Shown piece after piece: positions 1 through 9,155 of a DNA stretch of 61,787 nt. The notes under the pieces were generated by a model, which made no database searches, was not told the origin of the DNA, and saw only the letters and a list, made by a program, of their open reading frames with translations. Within the stretch, counting starts at the first letter, position 1. The number at the start of each line of letters is the position of its first letter. This stretch comes from an uncultured Bacteroidales bacterium (GTDB lineage: Bacteria; Bacteroidota; Bacteroidia; Bacteroidales; UBA932): the NCBI GenBank assembly GCA_900318015.1, contig ONJB01000045.1, forward strand, positions 1 to 61,787, written 5' to 3'. The translations under genes were made by a program, and so were the position numbers.

Positions 1-750
1 GGCCTTGATGAAGGTGTAGCCCATGCCGCCGCCGATGATGAGGTTGTCCACCTTGCCGACGAGGTTCTTCAGGACCGCGAGCTTGGAGGAGACCTTGGAA
101 CCGCCGATGATGGCGGTCAGCGGACGCTGGGCGTTCTTCAGGACGTTGTCGATGGCCTTGATCTCGCCTTCCATCAGGTAGCCGAACATCTTGTCGTTCG
201 GGAAGTACTCGGCGATGAGGGCGGTGGAGCCATGGGCGCGGTGGGCCGTGCCGAACGCGTCGTTCACGTAGCAGTCGGCGTAAGAGGCGAGCTTCTTGAC
301 GAAGGCCTTCTGGGACTCCTTGACGGCCTTCTTGGCGGCCTTCTTCTCGTCCTCGGTGGCATCCTCGGCGAGGCCGCGCGGCTTGCCTTCTTCCTCGGCA
401 TAGAAGCGGAGGTTCTCCAGGAGGAGGGCCTCGCCGGGCTTCAGGGCCGCAGCCTGCTCGTCAGCCTTCTGGCAGTCGGCGGCGAACTGGACGGGAACGC
501 CCAGGCACTCGGACACGTGGTCCACGATGTGGCTCAGGGAGAACTTCGGATCCACCTTCTTGGGACGTCCGAGGTGGGACATGATGATAACGGCGCCGCC
601 CTTCTCGAGGATTTTCTTGAGGGTAGGCATGGCCCGGCGGATGCGGGTGTCGTCGGTGATGTTGAAGTTCTCGTCGAGGGGAACGTTGAAGTCGACTCTC
701 ACGATGGCCTTCTTGCCGGTGAAGTCATAACTGTCGATGAACTGTTGCAT
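1..750 (-). CDS. pgk: Phosphoglycerate kinase, C-terminal part outside the window
   Basis: This is the glycolytic enzyme that transfers phosphate from 1,3-bisphosphoglycerate to ADP in the cytoplasm. About 250 N-terminal residues are visible, of roughly 400 expected, and the reading frame is open to the window edge. The start [10 protein letters not shown] leads into the hallmark [14 protein letters not shown] substrate-binding segment near residues 14-27. [28 protein letters not shown], and the end of the N-domain with [11 protein letters not shown] and [10 protein letters not shown] follow. The ATG at 748-750 is preceded on the minus strand by a TAAATTTG -7 box that overlaps the divergent promoter of the next gene. 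No defect is seen in the visible part. Confidence 0.97.
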   Translation of the reverse strand, partial: MQQFIDSYDFTGKKAIVRVDFNVPLDENFNITDDTRIRRAMPTLKKILEKGGAVIIMSHLGRPKKVDPKFSLSHIVDHVSECLGVPVQFAADCQKADEQAAALKPGEALLLENLRFYAEEEGKPRGLAEDATEDEKKAAKKAVKESQKAFVKKLASYADCYVNDAFGTAHRAHGSTALIAEYFPNDKMFGYLMEGEIKAIDNVLKNAQRPLTAIIGGSKVSSKLAVLKNLVGKVDNLIIGGGMGYTFIKA

Positions 751-783
751 ATCAGATATAAGAGTTAAGAATTTTCCAGTCCA

Positions 784-801
784 CAAATTTAACTATCTTT
801 G
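784..801. promoter_or_regulatory. Overlapping divergent Bacteroidota -7 boxes
   Basis: Plus-strand TATCTTTG at 794-801 lies 17 bp before the methyltransferase ATG at 819. Minus-strand TAAATTTG (784-791) serves pgk. Both fit the TAnnTTTG consensus of the Bacteroidota primary sigma factor. Confidence 0.7.
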
Positions 802-818
802 CATAAAAATCAAAGGCC

Positions 819-1808
819 ATGACCATCGAATACCCTGCGGAATATTGGAAAGACTACGAGCTGATCGACTCGGGACGCGGCGAGAAACTGGAGCGCTTCG
901 GCAAGTATGTGCTCCGCCGTCCGGAGCCGAAGGCCCTCTGGGCGCCGTCGCTCCCGGAGAGCGAGTGGAAACGCCAGAGCCACGTCGTGTTCCGTCCCGG
1001 CGCCGGCTTCGGCAAAGCCGGCAAGGAAGACAGCGGCACCTGGGAGAAGGTCCGCAAGATGGATGACCAGTGGAGCATCGCCTACAATGGGGCGCAAGAC
1101 CCCGAAACGCATGCGGCATCGGACCTCCATATCGCCCTGCGGCTTGGCCTGACCTCTTTCAAGCACGTGGGCGTATTCCCCGAACAGGCGCCCAATTGGG
1201 AGTTCATCTACCGGGAGACCCTGCGCCTGGGCCGCATCTGCAAGGCCAACGGGATGGGCGCCCCCAAGGTGCTGAACCTGTTCGCGTACACCGGCGCCGC
1301 CTCGCTGGCCGCCAAGGCCGCAGGCGCCGATGTCACGCACCTCGACTCCGTGCGCCAGGTCGTCACCTGGGCGCGCGAAAACATGGAACGCAGCGGCCTG
1401 GACGGCGTACGCTGGGTGGTGGAAGATGCCTTGAAATTCGCCAAGCGCGAAGCCAAGCGCGGCAACCGTTACCAGGGAATCATCCTGGACCCGCCCGCCT
1501 ATGGGCACGGTCCCGACGGAGAGAAATGGAAGCTGGACGAACTCCTGTTCGACCTGCTGAAGAATGTCGCGCAGATCCTGTCCCCCCGCGACTCGTTCAT
1601 GGTCCTGAACCTGTATTCGAACGGCTATTCCGCGATGCTGGGCGAGACGACCGTCCGCGAAGCCTTCGGCCTGCGGCCCGAAGCCGGCTTCACGGCCGTC
1701 CCTGGCCACGATGGCGCATTCCTCGCCCTGGAAAGTGGCGAACTCGCCCTCCGCGACGCTTTCGGCAAGGTCCTGCCGCTGAGTATCTTCGTGCGGCTGA
1801 AGCGGTAA
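819..1808 (+). CDS. Class I SAM-dependent methyltransferase, RlmI-like
   Basis: A 329-residue cytoplasmic methyltransferase resembling the RlmI/RlmK group of 23S rRNA methyltransferases. The SAM-binding glycine-rich motif LNLFAYTGAASLAAK lies near residues 150-164 and is followed by the acidic THLDSV strand end. The catalytic-type motif LDPPAYGHGP lies near residues 224-233. The N-terminal about 130 residues contain conserved-looking WxxY and DLHIALRLGLTSFKH segments typical of Bacteroidota members, and a PUA domain is not obvious. The exact rRNA base modified cannot be read from sequence. The ATG at 819 follows a TATCTTTG promoter element with a suitable spacing. The stop lies 4 bp from the convergent DUF2723 gene, so the two genes share no spacer terminator. 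Confidence 0.85.
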   Translation: MTIEYPAEYWKDYELIDSGRGEKLERFGKYVLRRPEPKALWAPSLPESEWKRQSHVVFRPGAGFGKAGKEDSGTWEKVRKMDDQWSIAYNGAQDPETHAASDLHIALRLGLTSFKHVGVFPEQAPNWEFIYRETLRLGRICKANGMGAPKVLNLFAYTGAASLAAKAAGADVTHLDSVRQVVTWARENMERSGLDGVRWVVEDALKFAKREAKRGNRYQGIILDPPAYGHGPDGEKWKLDELLFDLLKNVAQILSPRDSFMVLNLYSNGYSAMLGETTVREAFGLRPEAGFTAVPGHDGAFLALESGELALRDAFGKVLPLSIFVRLKR

Positions 1809-1812
1809 TCCC

Positions 1813-4800
1813 CTATTCCTCCACCTCCGCGGAGTCCGGCTGGGCAGCCACGTCGGTCTCGACTCCCAGCTGGTTGGTGGCGGCCTTGACGAGGATCTCG
1901 AGGGAATCGAGGAGCCGGTCGGACAGTTCCTTGTCGCCGTACTGTTTGAAGACGTCGGCCAGATACAAGATGCAACGGTGGCAGCTCTCGAAATTGGAGG
2001 ACGCGTAGTCGAAGAACTCCAGGTAGAAACGGGAGGATTCCATCAGGCCTTCGGCCAGTTTCAGGCCCAGGTCACGGGCCTTGGCCTTCTCACCCAGGAA
2101 GTAGTAGTTCTCCACCATTTGGACGACCATATAGTCGTTGCTGCTGAAGCCCAGCGAAATGGTCTCCAGCGGGAAGTTCTCCTCCGGGAAGTTCTTCTGG
2201 CACAGGTCCAGGATTTCCTCGGCCTTCTCATCCTCGCGGGCATCGATCAGGGCGTTCGCGACATTCACGAACAGCTGGCGCTGGGACAGCACGCCCAGGA
2301 ACGTGTACAGGTTCTGGTAATCCACGAACCAGTCCTTCCGGCTGAGGGCATCCCACTTGAAGGTGCCGTCCGTCATCTTGCGGTACAGGTCGTTGGCATC
2401 GACGATGCCCGGATCCGTCGAGGAGATCTTGTTCTTGAACGGGACGAACCGGTAGGAGAAGCCGTCGTACATCAGGTAGTCCTTGATGCCCATGTTGAGG
2501 TCTCCGCCCATGTTCAGCAGGTTCAGCGGGCGGTCCCACTGGTAACCCGAGAGGAGGTCCAGCATGAAGAGCTCCGGCTTGGTGATATAGTTCTTGTCCT
2601 CGGAGATCGTGAGGACGATGTACTCCGGGATCTCGTCGGCGAAGGCCTCGGGGACGATCCCGTATTTCAGGCAGTTCTCCTTGTTCACCGGGACGACGAT
2701 CTTGCGGGCGCAGATGAAATCCACCTTGCGGCCGGAACTCAGCGGCACCTTGTAGGCCGGGTCCTGGTTCTTGAAGATGTCCATCACATCCTTGATGAGC
2801 ATCGGCGAGCCGTCGTCACCGGTGATGAACACGTATTCGTTGGTCCCGTACAGGTACTGCGCCTGCGGGATGGAGAGCGGCAGCGGCTTGGACTCGTTGC
2901 AGGCCCACTTCATCTGGTCGATGTACCAGTCGGTGCCCAGCAGGGAGGTGTTCACCACGCGGACGTCGGTCCGGACCCCCTCGATTTCCTGCGCGTACCA
3001 CAGCGGGAAGGTATCGTTGTCACCATGGGTGACCAGCATGCCGTTCGGACCTACGGAGTTCAGGTAGTTCGCGGCCATCTCCGTGGAGGTGTAGCGGTGG
3101 GAGCGGTCGTGGTCGTCCCAGTTCTCCTCCGCCATCAGGGCGGGAACGCCGAGGCACAGGACGGACGCGCCGACGGCCACGGCCTTGGAGGCCTTGCCAT
3201 ACGCATAGTCCCGCTCACGTACCTGGAAAGGCGGCTGGTTGAGGTACAGCACGATGGCGATGCCCGTCATGAAGAACATCAGGAACACGATCCAAGAGCC
3301 GCGCTTGTCCCGGTCGAACTGGAACACCAGGCCCAGCAGACCCAGCAGGAGCGGCAGGAAGAAGTAGTGGTTCTTGCCCTTGTTCTCCTTGAGGACGGCC
3401 GGCGCATCACGCTGGTCGCCGAGGCGGAACCGGTCGATGGGGGCGATGCCGCTTTCCCAGTTGCCGTAGAACAGTTCGCCCGGCGACGGGCTGTGGATCT
3501 CGTTCTGGCGGCCGACGAAGTTCCACATGAAGTACCGCCAGTACATCCAGTTCAACTGGTAGTCGAAGAAGAAGCGGAGGTTCGCCCCGAAGGTCGGTTT
3601 CTTATGGGTCGCACCCTTCACGCGGATGCCCTTGCCGTCCATGTAGGTCTCGTAGAAATCGATGTGGGAGGGGCTGGCGCTGGACCACATGCGCGGGAAG
3701 AGCATCTTGCCCTCCGGGAGGTAGTCCGCATCGGCAGGACCGTCGGCATGGACGTATTTCCCGTTCAGCGGCGCCCAGTACTTCTCGGACTTGAGGTCAT
3801 ACGGCGCATCGAAATACTGGCCGTACAGGAGCGGCGTGGAACCGTACTGCTCCCGGGACAGGTACCGCACCAGGGTATAGGCGTTGTCCGGCTGGTACTC
3901 GTTCGTCGGCGTCTTGACGGAGGAACGGATGATGACGATGGAGAACAGCGAGAAGCCGATCACCAGGGTCGTGACGCACAGCATCACCGTGTTCCAGAAA
4001 ACCTTGCCCTTCTTCAGGGTCGAGAACAGCGCCCAGAAGCACAGGGCCAGCAGGGCCACCATGAAGAACAGGGCGCCGCTGTTGTACGGCAGGCCGAACC
4101 CGTTCACGAAGATCCGGTCGAAGAAGGCCGCCAGCTTCGGCAGGTACGGGATGAACAGGAACACCAGCAGGGCCTCGATCACCACGCCGATGAGGAAGAT
4201 GCCCAGAAGCCGCTTGAACGGCAGCTGCTTGTCCTCGTTCTTCCGGTAGTAGTACATGAACACGAAGGCCGGAATGGTGAGGAGGTTCAGCAGGTGGATA
4301 CCGATACTGAGGCCCATCAGGAAGGCGATCAGCACGATCCAGCGGTTCGCATGGGGTTCGTCGGCCCCTTCATACCACTTGCACATGGCCCAGAAGACGA
4401 GGGCTGTCACCAGGGACGACATCGCATACACCTCGCCCTCTACGGCGGAGAACCAGAACGTGTCGGAGAACGTGTAGGCCAGGGCGCCCACGGCGCCGGA
4501 GCCGAAGATGGCGATGGTTTGGGCGGCGCTGTAGCCGTCCTTCCCCGGCTTGACGAGCCGCTTCGCGAAGAACACGGTCGTCAGGTACAGGAAGAAGATC
4601 GTGAGGGCCGACAGGATGCCGTTCATCGCATTCACCGCCACGGCCGCCTTCTCCGGCGGGAACGGGATGGTAAAGATGCGCGCAAACAGCTGGAACACAG
4701 GGTTTCCCGGCGGGTGGCCCACCTCCAGCTTGTAGGATGAGGCGATGAATTCACCGCAGTCCCAGAAGGAAGCGGTCGGCTCTATCGTGGACAGGTAGGT

Positions 4801-4869
4801 CACGCAGGCGATGACGAAAACCGCCAGGGCGACGATCCGGTTCCACAGGTTGAATGTCTTCTTGTCCAT
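1813..4869 (-). CDS. DUF2723 / TMEM260-like multi-pass membrane glycosyltransferase
   Basis: A 1018-residue inner-membrane protein. The N-terminal half carries about ten or more hydrophobic helices, starting at residue 10 after MDKKTFNLWNR. The conserved DUF2723 signature TASFWDCGEFIASSYKLEVGHPPGNP lies near residues 32-57, split here only by description, with the acidic pair expected for a C-type glycosyltransferase. The C-terminal 450 residues are soluble, with THGDNDTFPLWYAQ near residue 620 and a helical TPR-like end. Homologues in animals (TMEM260) transfer O-mannose to proteins. In Bacteroidota the family is presumed to act in protein O-glycosylation at the periplasmic face, which is inference here. 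The acidic C-terminus (SAEVEE) is unremarkable. A TATCTTTG box (minus strand, 4892-4899) lies just upstream of the ATG. Confidence 0.88.
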   Translation of the reverse strand: MDKKTFNLWNRIVALAVFVIACVTYLSTIEPTASFWDCGEFIASSYKLEVGHPPGNPVFQLFARIFTIPFPPEKAAVAVNAMNGILSALTIFFLYLTTVFFAKRLVKPGKDGYSAAQTIAIFGSGAVGALAYTFSDTFWFSAVEGEVYAMSSLVTALVFWAMCKWYEGADEPHANRWIVLIAFLMGLSIGIHLLNLLTIPAFVFMYYYRKNEDKQLPFKRLLGIFLIGVVIEALLVFLFIPYLPKLAAFFDRIFVNGFGLPYNSGALFFMVALLALCFWALFSTLKKGKVFWNTVMLCVTTLVIGFSLFSIVIIRSSVKTPTNEYQPDNAYTLVRYLSREQYGSTPLLYGQYFDAPYDLKSEKYWAPLNGKYVHADGPADADYLPEGKMLFPRMWSSASPSHIDFYETYMDGKGIRVKGATHKKPTFGANLRFFFDYQLNWMYWRYFMWNFVGRQNEIHSPSPGELFYGNWESGIAPIDRFRLGDQRDAPAVLKENKGKNHYFFLPLLLGLLGLVFQFDRDKRGSWIVFLMFFMTGIAIVLYLNQPPFQVRERDYAYGKASKAVAVGASVLCLGVPALMAEENWDDHDRSHRYTSTEMAANYLNSVGPNGMLVTHGDNDTFPLWYAQEIEGVRTDVRVVNTSLLGTDWYIDQMKWACNESKPLPLSIPQAQYLYGTNEYVFITGDDGSPMLIKDVMDIFKNQDPAYKVPLSSGRKVDFICARKIVVPVNKENCLKYGIVPEAFADEIPEYIVLTISEDKNYITKPELFMLDLLSGYQWDRPLNLLNMGGDLNMGIKDYLMYDGFSYRFVPFKNKISSTDPGIVDANDLYRKMTDGTFKWDALSRKDWFVDYQNLYTFLGVLSQRQLFVNVANALIDAREDEKAEEILDLCQKNFPEENFPLETISLGFSSNDYMVVQMVENYYFLGEKAKARDLGLKLAEGLMESSRFYLEFFDYASSNFESCHRCILYLADVFKQYGDKELSDRLLDSLEILVKAATNQLGVETDVAAQPDSAEVEE

Positions 4870-4891
4870 GTACTCTTTTCGCTATATTTTG

Positions 4892-4921
4892 CAAAGATAC
4901 GAATAATTCTCGTTATATTTG
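4892..4921. promoter_or_regulatory. Divergent promoter pair
   Basis: TATCTTTG on the minus strand (4892-4899) faces the DUF2723 gene, and TATATTTG on the plus strand (4914-4921) faces the GNAT-like gene. The plus-strand box overlaps the upstream in-frame TTG at 4919, which argues for the ATG at 4949 as the true start of that gene. Confidence 0.65.
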
Positions 4922-4948
4922 TGCTGCTTAAACCAATGTACAAAACCT

Positions 4949-6073
4949 ATGACCGCTGTCGAAATTGTCCCCGTCCGGGGGCAGCGCATGCTGAAGCAAT
5001 TCATCCGGTTTCCTTTCGACCTGTTCAAGAAATGCCCCCAGTGGGTGCCCGCATTCGAAGATGACGAATTGAAGTCACTCGGCGATGAAAACCCCTCCTT
5101 GTCCTTCTGTGAACGGGAGTTGTACCTCGCCCGTCGGGACGGAAAGATTGTCGGCCGCGTAGCCGCCATCCTCAACCGCAAGGCCAACGAGAAATGGAAG
5201 GAGAACACCGTCCGCTTCGGCTGGATCGATTTCATCGAGGACTTCGACGTGGCCAAGGCGCTCGTGGACGCGGTCATCGCGTGGGGCCGCGAGCGGGGCG
5301 CGACGAAGGTCAAGGGCCCCCTCGGGTTCACTGACATGGACCGGGAAGGTCTCCTGGTGGAAGGGTTCGAGCACGACTCCCCCTTCACCGTCATCTACAA
5401 CTTCCCTTATTACGGGGAATACCTGGAGCGGATGGGCTTTACCAAGGATGTGGACTGGACCCAGCGGTACATCGACCTCCCCGACACCCTTCCGCCGATG
5501 TTCCAGTATGCGGACCTTGTGGAGAAGCGTTACGGCCTGCACATCTGGCGCGGGAAGAACATCCGGGAAATGGCCAAGCGCGGCCGCGAGATGTTCCACG
5601 TCCTGAACGACGCCTTCGCCCCCCTGTACGAATACTCCAAGCTCACGGAAGAACAGATCGACGGCTACGTGAAACAATACGTCCCCATCATGAACAAGGA
5701 CCTCGTCGCCTTCGTCGTGAACGAGGAGGACAAGCTCGTGGGTTTCACGGTCACGATGCCGTCCATCTCCCGGGCCGTCCGGAAGGCGAAAGGCCGCCTC
5801 TTCCCCTTCGGCTTCATTCCCATCCTCCGTTCCCTCCGCCACAACGACACCATCGAGGCGCTCCTCATCGGCGTCCTGCCCGAATACCAGGGTAAGGGGG
5901 CGAACGTCCTCATGTTCAAGTACATCCATGAAAATTGCATCCGCTTGGGAATCAAACGGATGCTTCTGAATCCGCAGCTCGAGGAAAACTACAAGGTCCA
6001 GTCCCTGTTCGGGGAATACGACCCGAAGCCGTTCCAGCGGCGCCGCAGTTATGTGATGGAGCTCGAGGCTTAA
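4949..6073 (+). CDS. GNAT-fold N-acyltransferase-like protein
   Basis: A 374-residue soluble protein that begins MTAVEIVPVRGQRMLKQFIRF. The C-terminal third has the acyltransferase pattern EALLIGVLPEYQGKGANVLM near residues 306-325, where the Q-G-K-G turn matches the acyl-CoA pyrophosphate-binding loop of GNAT enzymes. LGIKRMLLNPQLEENYKV then follows, as in the family. The length suggests a duplicated or two-lobe GNAT, as in Bacteroidota proteins of similar size. The donor and acceptor are unknown. The stop overlaps that of the convergent ACP gene by 4 bp. An acyl-ACP donor made by the neighbouring ligase and ACP is an attractive but unproven idea. An upstream in-frame TTG at 4919 was rejected because it sits in the -7 box. 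Confidence 0.72.
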   Translation: MTAVEIVPVRGQRMLKQFIRFPFDLFKKCPQWVPAFEDDELKSLGDENPSLSFCERELYLARRDGKIVGRVAAILNRKANEKWKENTVRFGWIDFIEDFDVAKALVDAVIAWGRERGATKVKGPLGFTDMDREGLLVEGFEHDSPFTVIYNFPYYGEYLERMGFTKDVDWTQRYIDLPDTLPPMFQYADLVEKRYGLHIWRGKNIREMAKRGREMFHVLNDAFAPLYEYSKLTEEQIDGYVKQYVPIMNKDLVAFVVNEEDKLVGFTVTMPSISRAVRKAKGRLFPFGFIPILRSLRHNDTIEALLIGVLPEYQGKGANVLMFKYIHENCIRLGIKRMLLNPQLEENYKVQSLFGEYDPKPFQRRRSYVMELEA

Positions 6074-6312
6074 GCGAGCGCTTTCAGCACATTGTCACAC
6101 ACATCCCCGACCGTGACGGGCATCGGCTCGCCATCGGGGAAGCGCATCTTGAACTTCTCCTCCACCGCGAGGGAGAGGAGCATCATCGTGAGGGAGTCGA
6201 TACCGAGCCCGCGGACGAGCTCGGTATCGAAATTCACGTCAGTCAGGTCCGTGTGCGGACGCAGGACGGTCAGGACTTCCTTCAGGCCGTCGAAAACCTC
6301 TTCCCTGGTCAT
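6070..6312 (-). CDS. Acyl carrier protein (discrete)
   Basis: An 80-residue acidic carrier protein. The phosphopantetheine attachment motif LGIDSLTMM lies near residues 35-43, with the serine at about 39, inside the usual four-helix ACP layout. It follows the AMP-dependent ligase with a 4-bp ATGA overlap, so the two are translationally coupled. It differs from a housekeeping AcpP, since the flanking residues are RGLGIDSLTM and not the usual LGADSLDTVE. That points to a dedicated carrier loaded by the partner ligase. The role is inferred from the pairing. Confidence 0.88.
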   Translation of the reverse strand: MTREEVFDGLKEVLTVLRPHTDLTDVNFDTELVRGLGIDSLTMMLLSLAVEEKFKMRFPDGEPMPVTVGDVCDNVLKALA

Positions 6313-7799
6313 ACGCGGGCGACTTTCATGCTGCCGGTGCGCTTGAAATCCTCCGTGCGCACGGTCACCTTCAGGATCCGGTGGGTGGAAGGCAGCGTGT
6401 CATTGATCTTCTTCACGAGCGCGTCCATGTACGCGGTCACCTCTTCCCAGGGCTTGCCCTCGAAGGCCGGCATGAACGGCAGGATCTCCACGGCGATGAC
6501 CGGGGCGCCGTTCAGCTCGTCCTCCTTCACCATGGCGTCGCGGACGCACGGATCGGCATAGAAGGGCTCTTCCAGGCTCTCCGGGCTCACGTTCTCACCG
6601 TTGGACAGGATGATGAGGTTCTTGATGCGGCCGGTGATGTACAGGAAGCCGTCCTCGTCGATGCGCATGAGGTCGCCGGTGCGGAACCAGCCGTCCTCCG
6701 TGAAGGCTTCGGCCGTCTTCTCGGGATCCTTGTAGTAGCCGGAGAAGACGTTGTCACCCTTCACCTGGAGCTCGCCGTCCACGATCCGGACTTCCTGGCC
6801 GGGATAGACCTTGCCGATGGAAGTGGGATGGGTGATGGCGTCGGCGTTGGCCGAGGTGAGGTTCGCCGTCTCGGTGAGGCCGTAGCCGAAGCAGAACTCG
6901 ACGCCCAGCTTGGTGAAGATGTCCACCAGGCGCGGGGGCACGTTCGCGGCGCCGGAGATGATCATCCGGAGGTTGCCGCCGAGGAACTGCGGACCGTACA
7001 TCTTGCACAGGCCGGCGAGGATGTCGCAGATGCCCGGGACAATCACGAGGAGGGTGGGCTTGATCACCGGGAGCTTGCCGATGGTGGCCTTCATGTCCTC
7101 GCAGGTATGCATGAGGTTGCCGGTGTAGAAGCAGCCCATGAGGCCGGCGATGGCGCCGAACACGTGGCTCAGGGGCAGGAGGGCGATGTAGCGGTGGACG
7201 CCGATCACCTTGCCCGGCTTGAAGATGGCGTTGTAGGAGCCGCGCATGAAGGCGCGGTGGGTCAGGACGGCGCCCTTCGGGGTGCCGGTCGTGCCGCCCG
7301 TGAAGAAGATGGCGGCGGGCTGGTCCGGATCCACGACGGTGGCGGGAACGCCTTCCTCGGCGATGGAGGAGGCCGGAAGGACCTTCACGCCCTGGAGTTT
7401 CGCCGTCAGGGGCTGGAACTCATCGCGGACGAAGAGGGCCGCGATGTCGAACTTCATGCAGGAACCGATGAGGGCCATCTCCGGCAGGGAAGCCGGCAGG
7501 TTCATGGCCACGTAACCGGCGCTGGTGACGGCGAGGAACAGTTCGATGGCGTCCTGGCTGTTGCGGTCGAAGATGGCGATGTGCGCGCCCTTCGGAAGGC
7601 CGAGGCCTTCGATGACGGCGCGGCGGCGCGCGATGCGCTCGCCGAATTCCTTGTAAGTAATCGTGTGCGCGAGGTCGGAGAGGGCCGGCATGTCGGCATA
7701 GGTCTTCTCCATCCACGTGACGAATTCCCCCATGGTCGGAAGATATGGCAGACGCTCCAGTTCCTCGCGGGGGACCATGTCAAAGAAATAATTGGACAT
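6309..7799 (-). CDS. AMP-dependent acyl-CoA/acyl-ACP synthetase
   Basis: A 496-residue ANL-superfamily adenylating enzyme. It activates a carboxylic acid as acyl-AMP and passes it to CoA or a carrier thiol. The P-loop-like A3 motif FFTGGTTGTPKGAVLTH lies near residues 148-164. The A5 motif FGYGLTET, A7 GWFRTGDL, A8 hinge GRIKNLII and the terminal catalytic lysine in RTGSMKVARV are all present. MSNYFFDM at 7799 was chosen as the start. A longer frame to 7889 runs into the ubiE 3' region and has no matching residues. Its stop codon overlaps the ACP start, which suggests that the ACP is the acceptor. A GNAT-like gene is convergent. The substrate chain length is unknown. Confidence 0.9.
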   Translation of the reverse strand: MSNYFFDMVPREELERLPYLPTMGEFVTWMEKTYADMPALSDLAHTITYKEFGERIARRRAVIEGLGLPKGAHIAIFDRNSQDAIELFLAVTSAGYVAMNLPASLPEMALIGSCMKFDIAALFVRDEFQPLTAKLQGVKVLPASSIAEEGVPATVVDPDQPAAIFFTGGTTGTPKGAVLTHRAFMRGSYNAIFKPGKVIGVHRYIALLPLSHVFGAIAGLMGCFYTGNLMHTCEDMKATIGKLPVIKPTLLVIVPGICDILAGLCKMYGPQFLGGNLRMIISGAANVPPRLVDIFTKLGVEFCFGYGLTETANLTSANADAITHPTSIGKVYPGQEVRIVDGELQVKGDNVFSGYYKDPEKTAEAFTEDGWFRTGDLMRIDEDGFLYITGRIKNLIILSNGENVSPESLEEPFYADPCVRDAMVKEDELNGAPVIAVEILPFMPAFEGKPWEEVTAYMDALVKKINDTLPSTHRILKVTVRTEDFKRTGSMKVARV

Positions 7800-7861
7800 T
7801 ATCGAAAATAGGTTTAAGTTTCCGAACCGCAAAGGTAGCAATAAAAACCCGGACGGGCAAA

Positions 7862-8560
7862 CTACCGCTCCCCGACGAACATCCGGCACAGGCCCAGGGA
7901 GAACGTCCGGCAGCGGACATTCCGGAAACCCGCCTCGGTCATCATTCCACAGAAGCCGCTGGGAGAAGGGAAGTTATGGACCGAGGCCGGAAGATACTTG
8001 TAGGCGGCCCGGTTGCCGGACACGGCCCCGCCGATGCCGGGCAGGACATGCAGGAAATACAGGTCGTACGCCCACCGGACCAGCCGGTTCTGCGGCACGG
8101 ACAATTCCAGGACTACCGCCTTGCCGCCGGGTTTCAAGACACGGCGGAACTCCGCCAGGCCCCTTTCCTTGTGTTCGAAATTCCGGATGCCGAAAGCGCA
8201 GGTGACGCGGTCGAAAGCCCCTTCCCCATAGGGAAGCGCTTCGCCGTCGGCGACCTGCAGGGTAATCCGTTCCCCTACGCCGGCCTTCTCCGCCTTGCCC
8301 TTCACCAGCGCCATCATCCCCTCGGAAATGTCGGCGCCGATGACCTCCGACCCTTCCGCAGCCGCCCTGGCGATGGAAATGGTGGAATCCCCCGTCCCGC
8401 ACGCGACGTCCAGGATCCGCTGCGGGGTCCCGTCCACGATCTCCTGCAGCGCATGGCGGCGCCACAGCTTGTCGACATTCAGCGACAGGACGTGGTTGAG
8501 TCTGTCATAGGTGGGCGCGATGTCGTCGAACATCTCACGCACGTTCTCCTTCCTGGGCAT
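7862..8560 (-). CDS. ubiE: Demethylmenaquinone methyltransferase
   Basis: A 232-residue SAM-dependent C-methyltransferase (UbiE/MenG) that completes menaquinone synthesis. It has the UbiE signature YDRLNHVLSLNVDKLWRR near residues 17-34, SAM motif ILDVACGTGDST near residues 48-59, and CAFGIRNFEHKERGLAEFRR near residues 123-142. The C-terminal NRAAYKYLPASVHNFPS is diagnostic of the family. Menaquinone is the quinone expected in Bacteroidota, so MenG is the likely physiological role. The start overlaps the yidD stop by one base, so it is co-transcribed with yidD-rnpA. Confidence 0.95.
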   Translation of the reverse strand: MPRKENVREMFDDIAPTYDRLNHVLSLNVDKLWRRHALQEIVDGTPQRILDVACGTGDSTISIARAAAEGSEVIGADISEGMMALVKGKAEKAGVGERITLQVADGEALPYGEGAFDRVTCAFGIRNFEHKERGLAEFRRVLKPGGKAVVLELSVPQNRLVRWAYDLYFLHVLPGIGGAVSGNRAAYKYLPASVHNFPSPSGFCGMMTEAGFRNVRCRTFSLGLCRMFVGER

Positions 8561-8793
8561 TACGGAACGGGATCATAGCCGGAACCGCCCCAGGGGTGGC
8601 ACCGGAGGATACGACGGACGGCGAGATAGAGGCCCTTGAAAGGACCGTACTTGCGGAACGCCTCGAGGGCGTACTGGGAGCAGGTGGGGGTGAACCGGCA
8701 CGCCGGCGGGGTAAACGGGCTCACGCATACCTGATAGAACTTGATCAGGAACACGAACGGGAAGATGAGCACGTTTTTCAACCAGCCGGGCAT
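8560..8793 (-). CDS. yidD: YidD membrane protein insertion efficiency factor
   Basis: A 77-residue small membrane-associated protein that aids YidC-dependent insertion of inner-membrane proteins. The family core is complete: [21 protein letters not shown] near residues 20-40 (three cysteines), the [14 protein letters not shown] helix, and the [17 protein letters not shown] ending. It begins one base after the rnpA stop, the conserved rnpA-yidD pairing seen across bacteria. Confidence 0.96.
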   Translation of the reverse strand: MPGWLKNVLIFPFVFLIKFYQVCVSPFTPPACRFTPTCSQYALEAFRKYGPFKGLYLAVRRILRCHPWGGSGYDPVP

Positions 8794-8794
8794 G

Positions 8795-9148
8795 CTATTC
8801 GGTTTTGGCGGCCACGGCCGTCAGGACGGCGGTCATGGCAGCATAGATGTCGGAAAAAGGAAGGACCTCGCGGTCCAGATACAGGAAAGCGATGTCCACG
8901 GGCGCCGGAAGGAGATCCTTCTGGAGCCGGTAGGACTCGCGGATGCGGCGTTTCAGGAGATTCCGCTTCACCGCCCGCTTGAAAAACCGCTTGGGAACGG
9001 AGACGAGGATGCGGGAGACACCGGCCTCCCCGGCCTTCAGGAACTTGTAGCGCAGGCAGCCGGACACGCCGCCCTTCCCATGCTCCATAAGCCCTGCGAT
9101 GGCTTTCTTGCCGCAGAGCCGCTCGGATTTGGAGAGGGTGGCCGCCAT
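8795..9148 (-). CDS. rnpA: Ribonuclease P protein component
   Basis: A 117-residue basic protein that binds the RNase P RNA for tRNA 5' maturation. The conserved block [20 protein letters not shown] near residues 50-69 contains the RNR-type signature ([11 protein letters not shown]). The N-terminus [20 protein letters not shown] and the [10 protein letters not shown] segment match the family. It lies between hemD and yidD, as in many Bacteroidales genomes. The RNase P RNA gene itself is not in the window. Confidence 0.95.
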   Translation of the reverse strand: MAATLSKSERLCGKKAIAGLMEHGKGGVSGCLRYKFLKAGEAGVSRILVSVPKRFFKRAVKRNLLKRRIRESYRLQKDLLPAPVDIAFLYLDREVLPFSDIYAAMTAVLTAVAAKTE

Positions 9149-9155
9149 GCCGCGG

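Noticed and set aside
1978-4740. 920-codon open frame antisense to the DUF2723 gene
   Set aside because: A shadow of the GC-rich gene on the other strand. No signal, domain or promoter, and composition is that of an antisense frame.
7800-7889. Upstream extension of the AMP-ligase (start at 7889)
   Set aside because: The extra 30 residues overlap the ubiE 3' end and do not resemble the family; ATG 7799 gives a normal start.
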